Positions 10,379-19,010 of a stretch of 64,000 bases of DNA are shown piece after piece. The notes under the pieces were generated by a model, which ran no database searches, had not been told where the DNA came from, and saw only the letters and a list, made by a program, of their open reading frames with translations. The stretch is taken from contig JAJEKV010000033.1 of the NCBI GenBank assembly GCA_021234155.1, forward strand, positions 11,420,163-11,484,162, in the 5' to 3' direction. The DNA is from Isoetes taiwanensis (Eukaryota; Streptophyta; Lycopodiopsida; Isoetales; Isoetaceae). Position 1 is the stretch's first letter. Each line of letters starts with the position of its first letter. The translations under genes and the position numbers were made by a program.

Positions 10379-10381
10379 GAT

Positions 10382-11330
10382 GTATTCAAATTTCAAGTGG
10401 TAGATGCAACAACATGTATGCCTCTCACGCATCCTCCTTACAAAACTCGGTTTCAACCTCTCAAAAGTCTGCAATGCAATTTTGATATGAGGATTCTCCT
10501 CTCTAAACCTGAGGTAGAATTGCAACTGCAGGAAAATCATGTGAATGCCAAATAAATGCTACATATAATGAACCCTACAATATAGGATGAATACTTACTT
10601 GGCTGACTTCAAGAAGGTGAATTGGATGTTCCATCTTTATTCCTGTCTCTGATACATACCTCCTCACGTCTTTCTTGTATGGAGAAACTCTTGTATTTTC
10701 TCGAACTTGAGAACAGCTTTCTCTATTGTAATCTAACATGCTATCCATCCGCTTCCTCCTCCTCGAACATTGACCAAGGTCCTTCCCTTTGTTAGCTTGC
10801 ACCCTTCTTTGAAAAGCATTTGAAATTGTTTTTCCGGGGATCTTGAAAGCAATCCGCCACTTCTTTGATTCAATGGCTTGACACCATTTGTACCGCTTCT
10901 TTGCCATTATCAAGGTGGACTTCCTTGCACGAAGCATGTCATGATTCCTCTCATACTTATGTTCTTGCATTGTTTCCTTCAAATTCTTCACCATTTGCTC
11001 TCGGCCATAGTAACACGCTTAGATTTCTTTATAGAAGCAATTGGTAAATCCCTTGCCCTCCAAAGAAGACTGGCAAGGATCGGCCTTTGTCATTGTCATC
11101 AACATTTGTACTAATTTGGTTGAATACTTCAAAATTTCTCCTGAAATTTCTCTTATTCTCTTTGGCCACTTCAGTCTCAATTTCTTATTCTTCTTCTTTG
11201 AAGGCGAATCTTTAGAAGGGGAATTCTTCTTCATTGCTACCTTCTTTGCATACAATCTCTGCCTCTGATCTCTCTTCCTTGCTGCATCAATGGCTTTGTA
11301 AAGTGAACGGGGAGAGGAATTGGGTTTCAT
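10382..11330 (-). pseudogene. Gene B copy 1, basic N-terminal segment
   Basis: A true ATG at 11330 opens a very basic N-terminus (AARKRDQRQRLYAKK, SPSKKKNKKLRLKWPKR). It has a stop at 11019 and resumes at 10994 with ARKSTLIMAKKRYKW, IPGKTISNAFQRRVQ and VSPYKKDVRRYVSETG. Copy 2 keeps ARKSTLQMAT, IPRKTVAMAFRRQ and VSPYKKHVRKH. Lys/Arg content suggests DNA binding and nuclear import. At least one frameshift lies near 11000-11020, or a short intron is missed. Confidence 0.55.
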
Positions 11331-11689
11331 CTATCCCGGATTTCTGTGTATTGCAAAATTGGTAAGGGCAAATTGTTGAATTTCGGTTCAGGCAATTCTT
11401 GGAAACAATTAGTCCCTCCATTTTGCTTGAATTCAAGATGGGTTAGCCCGCCATCCACGAATATGGCGGGCTATAGGCATTCATGTTTCCGGCACCTTTC
11501 AAGCTCATGATTCTCTCAGCCTGTCATTTGACGGGCGCGCACCCTACATGTCAATTGATCAATCACGCACGTCGTGTTTAAAACACGCCGATTTTAAGCA
11601 CTTGTAAGCGGCATCCGGACGGTGATTTCTGCTGCCCAGTACCGATTTTGCACCCATATCCTCTTCACGCCACCCCACGCCTCCTGCAC
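11331..11689. other. Upstream region of gene B; no gene seen
   Basis: This GC-richer spacer contains a short inverted repeat (AGCCCGCCAT ... ATGGCGGGCT, 11445-11473) that could form a hairpin, and nothing else I recognise. The boundary between gene B upstream DNA and the LINE fragment is not clear. Confidence 0.4.
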
Positions 11690-11869
11690 TCACAGGTCGG
11701 ACAGCCTGTAGAGGTCACGCCCACCTACAAGTACCTAGGGGTGGAGTTCCCTCGCTCTGTTGGGAGGCGTCCATCCGCTTGCGGGTGACAGCAGGCTGGA
11801 AAGCGCTTTATGCCATGCAGAACAACAGTCACCAGGCAGAGCTCTATGATTGGCACTACAAGAGAATGA

Positions 11870-12130
11870 TGGCTAAACGTCAGAATAATCGTCAGAGAGC
11901 CTTCATAAAATAGACGACTGCCCAGGCCCTTATTTTTGACGAATGTTCTGACGAGTTTTATCTGACGATAAATCGTCAGGATAATAGTCAGATAATTAGT
12001 CAGACATAGTCAAAGAAATAGTCAGACGAATAGTCAAAAGATTAATCAGTCTATTAGTCAAATAATTAGTCAGACCGTAGTCGGCTTTTTAGTCAGATAA
12101 TTCGACAATTTTTTAGTCAATGCAATAGTT
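11870..12130. repeat. Left subterminal TAGTCAGA repeats of the 4.3-kb CACTA
   Basis: Short degenerate repeats of the type (A/T)TAGTCAGA and ATCGTCAGA are packed here, with the mirror set at 15735-16125. This is the usual transposase-binding array near CACTA ends. Confidence 0.8.
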
Positions 12131-13398
12131 AGAATATTGGTCATCATATTTGCTCGTCTATGAAGTTTATATACCAAATGTTTATATATCAAGCAGGAAT
12201 TTGAACCCTGATATTCCAGCTTGTAAGAAGACTCTAAACTATAATACAAATACAAATTAAACAACAAAATTGATCGTAGGGTAGGATCTTAACAGCACAA
12301 AATTCTAGCATAAAACGACAATTGAAATCATAATAACAGAAAAATCATAGCAATTCAAATGATACCATTACAATGATAAACATTGAAAATTCTGTAATGG
12401 ATTATCATTCAAGAGGTATTACATCCAACCTCTTTAAATTCCAAACACCAAGCCTGAAAATAAACATAAAACTACCAAAGCTAAGCAAAGATCTATCTTT
12501 CCATAATATTCAGTCATAAATAGAATGTTTAAATGTGAAAAGATGCAAAAATCTAGTAGGGAGCTCCAATATGGCAAAATTTAAGTAAAATGGGGAAATA
12601 GTTGCAAAGATTGCACAAAGTCAAAGCTTCGTACAAAAGCTTCGCGCATCGTGACCATTCTAAACTAACAAACATTTTATGTTGCATTGTTCTTTAAATC
12701 AAACTAAAACTTCATACATAATACCTATTTTTGATCGTCTTGAAATGTTTGAAGTTCATCCTTGTTGGATTGAGTTTGTTCTTTGAAACATAGTTCGAAG
12801 CATGTCTTCGAGACCCTCTTTTTTTCATGTTGTATGGAACAACACTTGCAAATCGCTTATGAAGTAACAAATGAAAAATAAATGTAGCAATATTTCACTT
12901 TCCTCATATTTGTATTTGTAGCATAGCCCCTTTATAACAAAGATGCATTTGCGAGACCACTTTTCCTCAAAGATCCCGCACTTGGGATGCATAGACTAGG
13001 TTAGTCATAGAAAATTATAAGGCATATTCATAGAAGCTCTAGAATGTGTTTTTCGAAGCCATAAGGCACTAAAGAAATAAATACTAAGGATCAAAGACAA
13101 GTTAAGGTACCCGAGATGGCATCGTTTAGAAAGCCTTGAAAAGATGGTACCTACCAATGACATGTTGCCAAGATCTATCTCCCATTCTCGACATGGGCCA
13201 CAAGTTACTCCAAATCCAGTTGCACAAAGAAATATCCGTTTTCTAGTCATAAAGCAAATTAAAAGGATCCCTAAGAATGGCATTTTTGAACCGTGCTAAT
13301 ATAGATACCACATAGATGAATCTAAAGCGGCCGCAGTAGCACTATGAATTTGAAAAGAGATGCAAAATGAACATACCATACCTTCCAAGAGAAAATTC

Positions 13399-13545
13399 CT
13401 ACAGAGGTTTTTTGCGTCTCTGAGTTCTAGAAATTAGGCCTTTGTACACTCTGCGCCGCAAGACCGCCATCTTCACTTTTTCAAGTAGTTCTATTAACTT
13501 TGCTCTAGTATGCCCCTTTTTGAAGTCCTCCAATTGCCCCGCCAT
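13399..13545 (-). CDS. Possible captured exon in the CACTA, 48 codons
   Basis: On the minus strand an ATG at 13545 opens a 48-codon frame, MAGQLEDFKKGHTRAKLIEL and then a basic C-terminus ending QRRKKPL, with a stop at 13399. An AG acceptor (GGATTTAG|TGG) lies just upstream. An upstream minus-strand block at about 13243-13165 is bounded by TGACTAG and GTAGGT and reads CATGFGVTCGPCREWEID. I do not recognise the source gene. CACTA elements are known to pick up exons, so transduplication is a reasonable reading, but chance frames are not excluded. Confidence 0.3.
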   Translation of the reverse strand: MAGQLEDFKKGHTRAKLIELLEKVKMAVLRRRVYKGLISRTQRRKKPL

Positions 13546-13719
13546 TGTTAGCCACTAAATCCAAGCTTAGATTAATCTAATGCAATGCACGAAGTTATCG
13601 ACAAAAATTCCCCATTTTTATATGTTGCAATGTACTCTTGTAGTCAATGCTAAGACGCCACTAAGCTGGAAATATGTCATACAAAACAACAACTAGGTTA
13701 AGTTCTATCTCAAGCAACT

Positions 13720-14009
13720 GATACATGAGAACAAGAATCGAAAATAATATTCAGAATTTATCCTTAAGCATATCTTATCTCTTTGAAACAATACAAGATT
13801 ATATTTAATGAGATCTATTCTGTGGAAATCATTGAATACCTTGTAAATGTAATATGGAAAGCAATCGATACATGAGAACAAGAATCGAAAATAATATTCA
13901 GAATTTATCCTTAAGCATATCTTATCTCTTTGAAACAATACGCTATTATATTTAATGAGATCTATTCTCAGGAAATCATTGAATACCTTGTAAATGTAAT
14001 ATGGAAAGA
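13720..14009. repeat. Direct tandem duplication, period about 147 bp
   Basis: The block at 13720-13866 is repeated almost exactly at 13867-14009, including ATACATGAGAACAAGAATCG and the following AT-rich sequence. It lies inside the 4.3-kb CACTA. Confidence 0.85.
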
Positions 14010-15250
14010 CAAAGAAATATAGAGAACTTCGGTCACCTCAATCCCTTAGCAACCGCCGATTGTTTTACCGAATCCCCGCCATTAGACCCACACAAGGGAA
14101 AACAAGGCTTACCGGAACCCCCAGTTCTAGTTTCGATTCAAGAAAACTCTCGCCCGTGAACCCAAAGAACCAAGAACTGCAGCCAACGACCCGATTAAGC
14201 CTATTTCTCGGATTTGCAAAGCGAGGCAATCATTGGGCATCAATTTCCAGACTCAGGTTTAAATCGCATGCCCTAACCATCATAAGGACAAGCTTTTACA
14301 AATGATTTAGAGGAAGGAAGCCTTATTCTGTCAAATCCGACGCCCTTAAGCTGCCGCTTCATCTCCGCTTACCCTAAAAGCTTCGTCCCTTTGCTTCTCT
14401 TCTTCTCTTCTTCTCTTTGCAATTTTTTTTGTTGTTTCTTTTTGCGAAAATTTAAAAAATGCCCCTAATTTTTTTGCAAAATTGCGAAAATATAACATCT
14501 CACAAAAGTTTATTGTGCATCTGAAAAGGTGAGTTGTCTTCTTTTGGAAAATATATTAAAGGCACTGAAAAATGGTGCAAATTTCCTAAATATCTGTATT
14601 GTATGATTAAATTATCCCTTGAATGCCCCCCCAAATGTGGTGCATTCGTGGTGCATTTTGTGGGAGAGCTGCAACATTAGAGGTTAAGAAAAATACAACT
14701 TTTGAGAACCTTACGAATCTCTTAGGAATTGTTCTTAGTTGTTTACGTATGTACAGATTTGACTACATTTTACTGTAATATTGTTTCTCTTCATTAAAGT
14801 ACGAGATGCCTTTTGTTTGTAACTAAAGTGTTCCATTATTCTAGATCTCAAATGTTCTTACCATTTTGAATTTCTTCAGAATGTGTATATTCTCCCTTTG
14901 CACATTTGCAACTTTGGCAATGGGTTTGTTCACTGATGTAGTAATTGGAGTTGGCATATTGGGGTTCGAATCCCCACTCTGGTTGTTTCCTCAGTTTATC
15001 ATGTTAATTGTCTTTAGGGAATGGTCCAAGTAACTGTTATCTCAGGAATGCTGCAAAAATCTAACATTACTTTTACTTGTAAGTTAATTATCTAGCCTGG
15101 TAACTAAAACATATCTCTTTGGATTAAATCACATCTTTGGGGAATCTTTATACCAAGTTGATGGCAGATGTTGCATTAAAAGGGGCAATCCCATTTTCTT
15201 TTCTAAGGCATCCATGGCAAATGTTGAAGTCGTGCCATCCAGTAGATATT

Positions 15251-15401
15251 CAGGTATCATCTTCTTGAACTGTTCCCATTAGAACATTTGAATTGGCCAC
15301 TCTGTCTATCCTAAATATGGTCTACTCAGGTATCATCTTTTTGAACTGTTCTCATTAGAACATTTGAATTGGCCACTCTGTCTATCCTAAAAATGATCTT
15401 A
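15251..15401. repeat. Direct tandem duplication, period 76 bp
   Basis: CAGGTATCATCTT(C/T)TTGAAC and the following 57 bases occur at 15251-15326 and again at 15327-15401 with a few substitutions. It lies inside the 4.3-kb CACTA. Confidence 0.85.
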
Positions 15402-15734
15402 AGCAATGGTTTGCACGTTTGGGTGGGTGTCAAACAAGTGCTTCCCCTCCAAAGGAATTGGCTCAAACATGTTAATTATTGGAAGGTGATGGATTCCAAT
15501 TATTTAGGCATTTGTTAACATGCAAGTCATTTTAAAAACCTAAACAAATTTACTACCATATTCCCCCCTTGCAATGGAGTTGAAAAAAAAAAGGTCTTCT
15601 CAAGTTACAAAACATTTGAGATCATGTTATTGGATAAATGAGGAAGTCTAGATGCTTTTAATATGTCATTTACATTATTAGATTATTGAAGGAACTATGG
15701 AATATCAACAACTACAATAGATATTATGAATGAT

Positions 15735-16125
15735 GGTTGTTCTGACGAATATAAGAAGTTAGTCAGTATAATAGTCAAAAAATTAGTCAGACTAATCATC
15801 AGCTTGTACGTCAGATAAATAGTCAGACATTTGGTCAGACAGTTAGTCAGCTTATTAGTTAGACAATAAGTCAGCAAAATCGTCAGAGACAATTCGTCAG
15901 ACTACTCGTCACTTTATTAGTCACATTATTAGACAACTAATTAGTCAAGCTGCACGTCGATGGACGCCGAGAAATTAAATCCATATGCTTATTAGTCGGG
16001 TTTATTAGTCGAGTTTTCGCCGAGCTAAACGTCATTTCATGAGTCAGATCAACCGTCACTGTAATCGTCAGATATACATTTGACAAATTGTTTTGGACCC
16101 TCTGACGATTTTGCTGACGTTTAGT
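15735..16125. repeat. Right subterminal TAGTCAGA repeats of the 4.3-kb CACTA
   Basis: About twenty degenerate TTAGTCAGA, TCGTCAGA and TCACTTTATTAGTC units precede the right inverted end. They give spurious minus-strand frames rich in Leu-Thr. Confidence 0.8.
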
Positions 16126-16720
16126 AGTCATTCCCTTGTAGTGTGGGGCCATCAGTCACATCTGTTTTGGGCACCGGCCGAGCCCGCCCTTCAGACGGAT
16201 CGAGGTTTGGGGCCCTGGGCGCCTCTTTGGCGACTGGAATGACTTGGAGCAAAAGTGTAAGGCATTTTGGCACGGGCACTTGGGGTGAAACCTTCAGTCC
16301 CTATCGATTTTGCTGCAGAAATCGATTCTTGCCGCCAAATGGGAGCCCTTGATAGACACATCGTCTATTTTCAGAAAGTGGTTAATATGGGTGATGCTCG
16401 GCTCCCGCACCTGGCTTACGCTGTGGCAATGGGCCCGCAGTGGCTCAGGACCTCTTGGAGGGGTAAGAGAGATCAGTGGTTCGCCAGATGGAACGTGCAG
16501 GAGCACAGGTGCGTGCAGGTGGACACAGAGGCCGATCGTGACAGCCTGCGGGAGTACCTGGACGCTCGCTTCCTTGGCAAGCTCTGGGACCCCGGCACTC
16601 TAGAGCAGGTCAAAACGGCCCATTACAAGGAGCACATCAACCCCGTGTTAGCCCGGGGCCCGCAGCTCTACCTGCGTTCCCAGCTGCCCCTGAAAAAGCG
16701 CAGACTCATTGCCTCCATTC

Positions 16721-17238
16721 CAGGGAATAAATTACTAATCGCATATTTCTTATTAGCCGGAATGACTTTAGCTAAACTTGCTCGATATTAATCCCAAAAC
16801 TTTCTGTGGTTTAGATAAACTCTACACATTTTTCCTCTCATACTTTCTAGCGTTTAGCTAAACTAACCCAAACATCAACCCAAAAATTTCTATGGTATGA
16901 CCAACAGAAAATATAAAGCCAAATTACTATCAAATTAATTCATAATGCTAGAAACTAAACTACTAATCCTATATTTCATATAAATTAGAATGATGTTAGC
17001 TAAACTGGTCTGAAATTCATTCTAAAAGTTTCTATGGTTTAGCTAAACAATACAAAATTTCACTCTCTTACTTTCTAGCGTTTGGCTAAAGAGCTCCAAG
17101 GTTGGTGCAGTCCCGAAAAAAGTTAAGCTAAAATTATTATTTTTTTCCCAATTTTTTCCATTTACTTTAGCCAAATTATTTTGAAAATGTGCTAAAAAAT
17201 CGCCAAATAGCTAAGTTTAGCCCTTAAATTATTCCATG
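16721..17238. mobile_element. hAT-like MITE inside the LINE
   Basis: The element is 518 bp. Ends are CAGGGAATAAATTA and, read inward from the right, CATGGAATAATTTA. A perfect 8-bp duplication CTCCATTC flanks it (16713-16720 and 17239-17246). The inside repeats TTTAGCTAAACT in both orientations and has no gene. Removing it and one target copy restores the LINE frame. Confidence 0.85.
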
Positions 17239-17403
17239 CTCCATTCGCACAGGTGCCCACCATCTTCGCATCGAGACAGGCAGGTGGATTGGGGAGTCCC
17301 GCCAGGACAGGCTCTGTCAGTGCTGTCAAACGGGTGCCATTGAGGATGAGTTTCACACTTTCCAGAGTTGCCCAGCATTCAGTCAGATCCGGGCCAGATA
17401 CGC

Positions 17404-17561
17404 TGTAACGGGCCCATGGTAGACCGCTCGAGTATTCGATCCTTGAATGTGCCTGTGGGGCGTTCCTGAGACACCGGCATAAATGGGTAGAAGCGACTAC
17501 TCATAAACGTCTAGACGGTTTTGCCCAGTTGGTTAAGGGCATGTCGGTTAGGAACGTCACA
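17404..17561 (+). repeat. TRIM 5' LTR
   Basis: This 158-bp repeat runs TGTAACGGG to ACGTCACA. It includes a tRNA-like TTGCCCAGTTGGTTAAGGGC stretch, and 23 bp (GGGGCGTTCC...) that are absent from the 3' copy. Confidence 0.9.
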
Positions 17562-17562
17562 T

Positions 17563-17574
17563 TGGTATCAGAGC
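17563..17574 (+). other. TRIM primer-binding site (Met tRNA)
   Basis: TGGTATCAGAGC follows the 5' LTR after one spacer base. This is the standard plant LTR-element primer site. Confidence 0.9.
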
Positions 17575-17714
17575 AGGTCTCGAGTTCGAGTCTCCATGGG
17601 TGCCTATATGCATGGGTAATTTGCAAAAACTTGGTAATCATTGTGACATGGTATGACATAGACATGGTATAGCCTTGGATGCTCGAGGACGAGCATAGTT
17701 CTAGTGGGAGAGAC

Positions 17715-17845
17715 TGTAACGGGCCCATGGTAGACCGCTCGAGAATTCGATCCTTGAATGTGCCTGTATAAATGGGTAGAAGCGACTACTCATAAACGTC
17801 TAGACGGTTTTGCCCAGTTGGTTAAGGGCATGTCGGTACGTCACA
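17715..17845 (+). repeat. TRIM 3' LTR
   Basis: This 131-bp repeat matches the 5' LTR apart from the 23-bp deletion, one substitution and a short deletion near the end. Confidence 0.9.
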
Positions 17846-18215
17846 TACGCTCCCTTAGTACGGCCGGACTTGCCCCTACATTTGCTGATGAACACACCGT
17901 CAGTACGTGCTCTGGGGTCGTACATTTAGGAGGTACTAGATCTGCGAGCTCACCTTTGCCCCCGCCTGGTTGCCCGCTGATCAGGACTACGGGTGCGGTG
18001 CATGAGTGTATATATTTGTGTGTTTTTGCATTTTGTATATTAGAACAGTTTGTCAGCAGGCTGATTGCTGCCACGGTTTTTCCCTCGAAAACCCTTCGGG
18101 GCGGGGTTTTTTAATCCGGGTAGTAATCCGCTTGCTGCGCTTTTGTATTGGGGCCCATAGACCGATTGGTCTCCATGGACGATAAAAATACCTTCCTTCC
18201 TTCCTTCCTTCCTTC

Positions 18216-18528
18216 TAAGATTTATTCAGTTAGAATAAAAAATTTAGAGACCCTGCTAACATAATAATTTAAGAATTTAATAAGCTTGTGCGCAGTTAAA
18301 ATTGATCTTTCCGACTCTCAAATCATGCATTAATTCCATTGAATTGGTACCTAGCATAGGCAAGGATTCAGATTTGCTGTAACCATTATAAGAGATTAAG
18401 ATTTGTTGTAGCTATTATAAGATATTATTGTTTTAGAATCTTGCATTGCCAATCTATCATAAAGACTTCTAATTTGCCATATTTATTGTTATTGATAGGT
18501 ATAATTTGTTGCCATGGAAAGGATCTTA
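18216..18528. other. AT-rich spacer; no gene seen
   Basis: Only AT-rich sequence with short repeated phrases (AGAGATTAAGATTTGTTGTAGC) between the LINE tail and the large CACTA end. Confidence 0.5.
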
Positions 18529-18540
18529 TTTCACAACAAG

Positions 18541-18990
18541 AGAATGGTCATTTAGCGACGTGGGCTTGCGACGTTCCTGCGACGTGACGTCGCAATTGAC
18601 GTGACCATGCGACGTCAATGCGACGTCATCGTCGCAGAACGCCGCATCGCGACGCGGTAATGCGACGTCGACACTCGTGACTGGCGGACTGTCACGCCGG
18701 TGGATGTTTGGTTGCCAGTGGACGGCAGTTGCCACATTTATGCGGCGTCACGCCGCATGCGGCGTCAGCGTCACTTGGTCTATCCGCCACGCCCGGTGGA
18801 CTGGGCGTCGCATGGACGACGGCGGTGTCACGCCCGGTGGATGTTCGGCGTGGCGTGACATTACGAATCGGATGACACATCAAGATGCGTATTTGCCGCG
18901 GTAACGCCAAGTCGTAGGTGACCCGGCGGTGACCGTTGACAATACGCCGCGTCGCGGCGACGGGCCATCTGGCGACGTCAAAAACTCATT
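18541..18990. repeat. Left subterminal GCGACGT repeats of the large CACTA
   Basis: GCGACGT, TGCGACGTC and diverged GCGGCGTC motifs occur about twenty times in both orientations. The stretch is much more GC-rich than the flanks. Confidence 0.75.
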
Positions 18991-19010
18991 TCTTAGTTGG
19001 GTGAACATGT

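Larger units (their letters stand above)
5752..11330 (-). pseudogene. Gene B, transposase-like gene, copy 1 (decayed, with three insertions)
   Basis: Read on the minus strand, the pieces form one protein family member in order. These are a basic N-terminus from a real ATG at 11330, a Cys-rich block (9480-9620), IDFREKIT (about 9105-9125), WSDGCSSQFK (about 8741-8775), ATAHGKGEHDGAG then IKR (about 7060-7106), and a C-terminal GVDFYILKC ... GLYYQ segment (about 5930-6600). The layout (DFxE, SDGxxxQ(F/Y)K, HGKGxxDG, KR) matches a family of uncharacterised transposase-like proteins that I recall from invertebrates and early plants; I infer a DDE/D-type nuclease. The copy is dead: it has several frameshifts and is split by two hAT-like elements and one CACTA, each with exact TSDs. 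Removing the insertions reconnects the frame at 7131/8699. A second copy, also on the minus strand and also beside A1/A2, lies at 42240-45403. Confidence 0.7.
11854..16143. mobile_element. CACTA element, 4.3 kb, without visible transposase
   Basis: Inverted ends begin CACTACAAGAGAATGA (left) and CACTACAAGGGAATGA (right, read inward), followed by AAACGTCAG at both sides. A 3-bp duplication TGG flanks it (11851-11853 and 16144-16146). Both ends carry dense TAGTCAGA/CGTCAGA repeats. The inside is AT-rich with no TNPA- or TNPD-like frame, so it is probably non-autonomous. Two short minus-strand exon-like pieces (13165-13243 and 13399-13545) suggest captured host gene fragments. It sits inside the LINE. 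Confidence 0.88.
17404..17845 (+). mobile_element. Complete TRIM (terminal-repeat retrotransposon in miniature)
   Basis: The element is 442 bp with two LTRs (17404-17561 and 17715-17845). Both start TGTAACGGGCCC and end GTCACA. One base after the 5' LTR is TGGTATCAGAGC, the primer-binding site complementary to the 3' end of initiator Met tRNA. GTGGGAGAGAC just before the 3' LTR is a polypurine tract. A 5-bp duplication TACGC (17399-17403 and 17846-17850) proves a retroviral-type insertion. It has no coding capacity. The 3' LTR lacks 23 bp present in the 5' LTR. It lies in the LINE. Confidence 0.92.
11690..18215 (+). mobile_element. LINE 3' end (reverse transcriptase C-terminal part), split by three insertions
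   Basis: Four same-strand pieces (11690-11853, 16144-16720, 17239-17403, 17846-18215) read as the C-terminal part of a non-LTR retrotransposon ORF2. The first has VEVTPTYKYLGVEF and GWKALYAMQNN. The second has ARALGVKPSVP, RLPHLAYAVAMG and RGPQLYLRSQLP. The third has HHLRIETGRW, RLCQCCQTGAIEDEFH and a final Cys. The Cys/His group (CxxC, H, C) is the usual C-terminal zinc knuckle of plant LINEs. The LINE tail is probably the (CCTT)n run at 18191-18215. Removing the CACTA, the hAT MITE and the TRIM reconnects the frame. The 5' part of the LINE is missing, and a frameshift near 11775 shows it is dead. Confidence 0.75.

Noticed and set aside
14060-14305. An 81-codon plus-strand frame in the 4.3-kb CACTA
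   Set aside because: Low conservation signals and no motif; the minus strand here looks more exon-like, and the evidence is too weak for either.
16143-16352. A separate GC-rich gene at the start of the LINE fragment
   Set aside because: It is an alternative frame of the LINE; the frame from 16267 carries the conserved LINE text.
17518-17600. A tRNA gene at TTGCCCAGTTGGTTAAGGGC ... GAGTTCGAGTC
   Set aside because: The segment spans the LTR end and primer site of the TRIM; pieces look tRNA-like but no cloverleaf can be drawn.
18541-18990. Regular GCGACGT repeats resembling a short direct-repeat array such as CRISPR
   Set aside because: Motifs occur in both orientations with irregular spacing, no unique spacers of constant length, and they sit inside CACTA-type ends.
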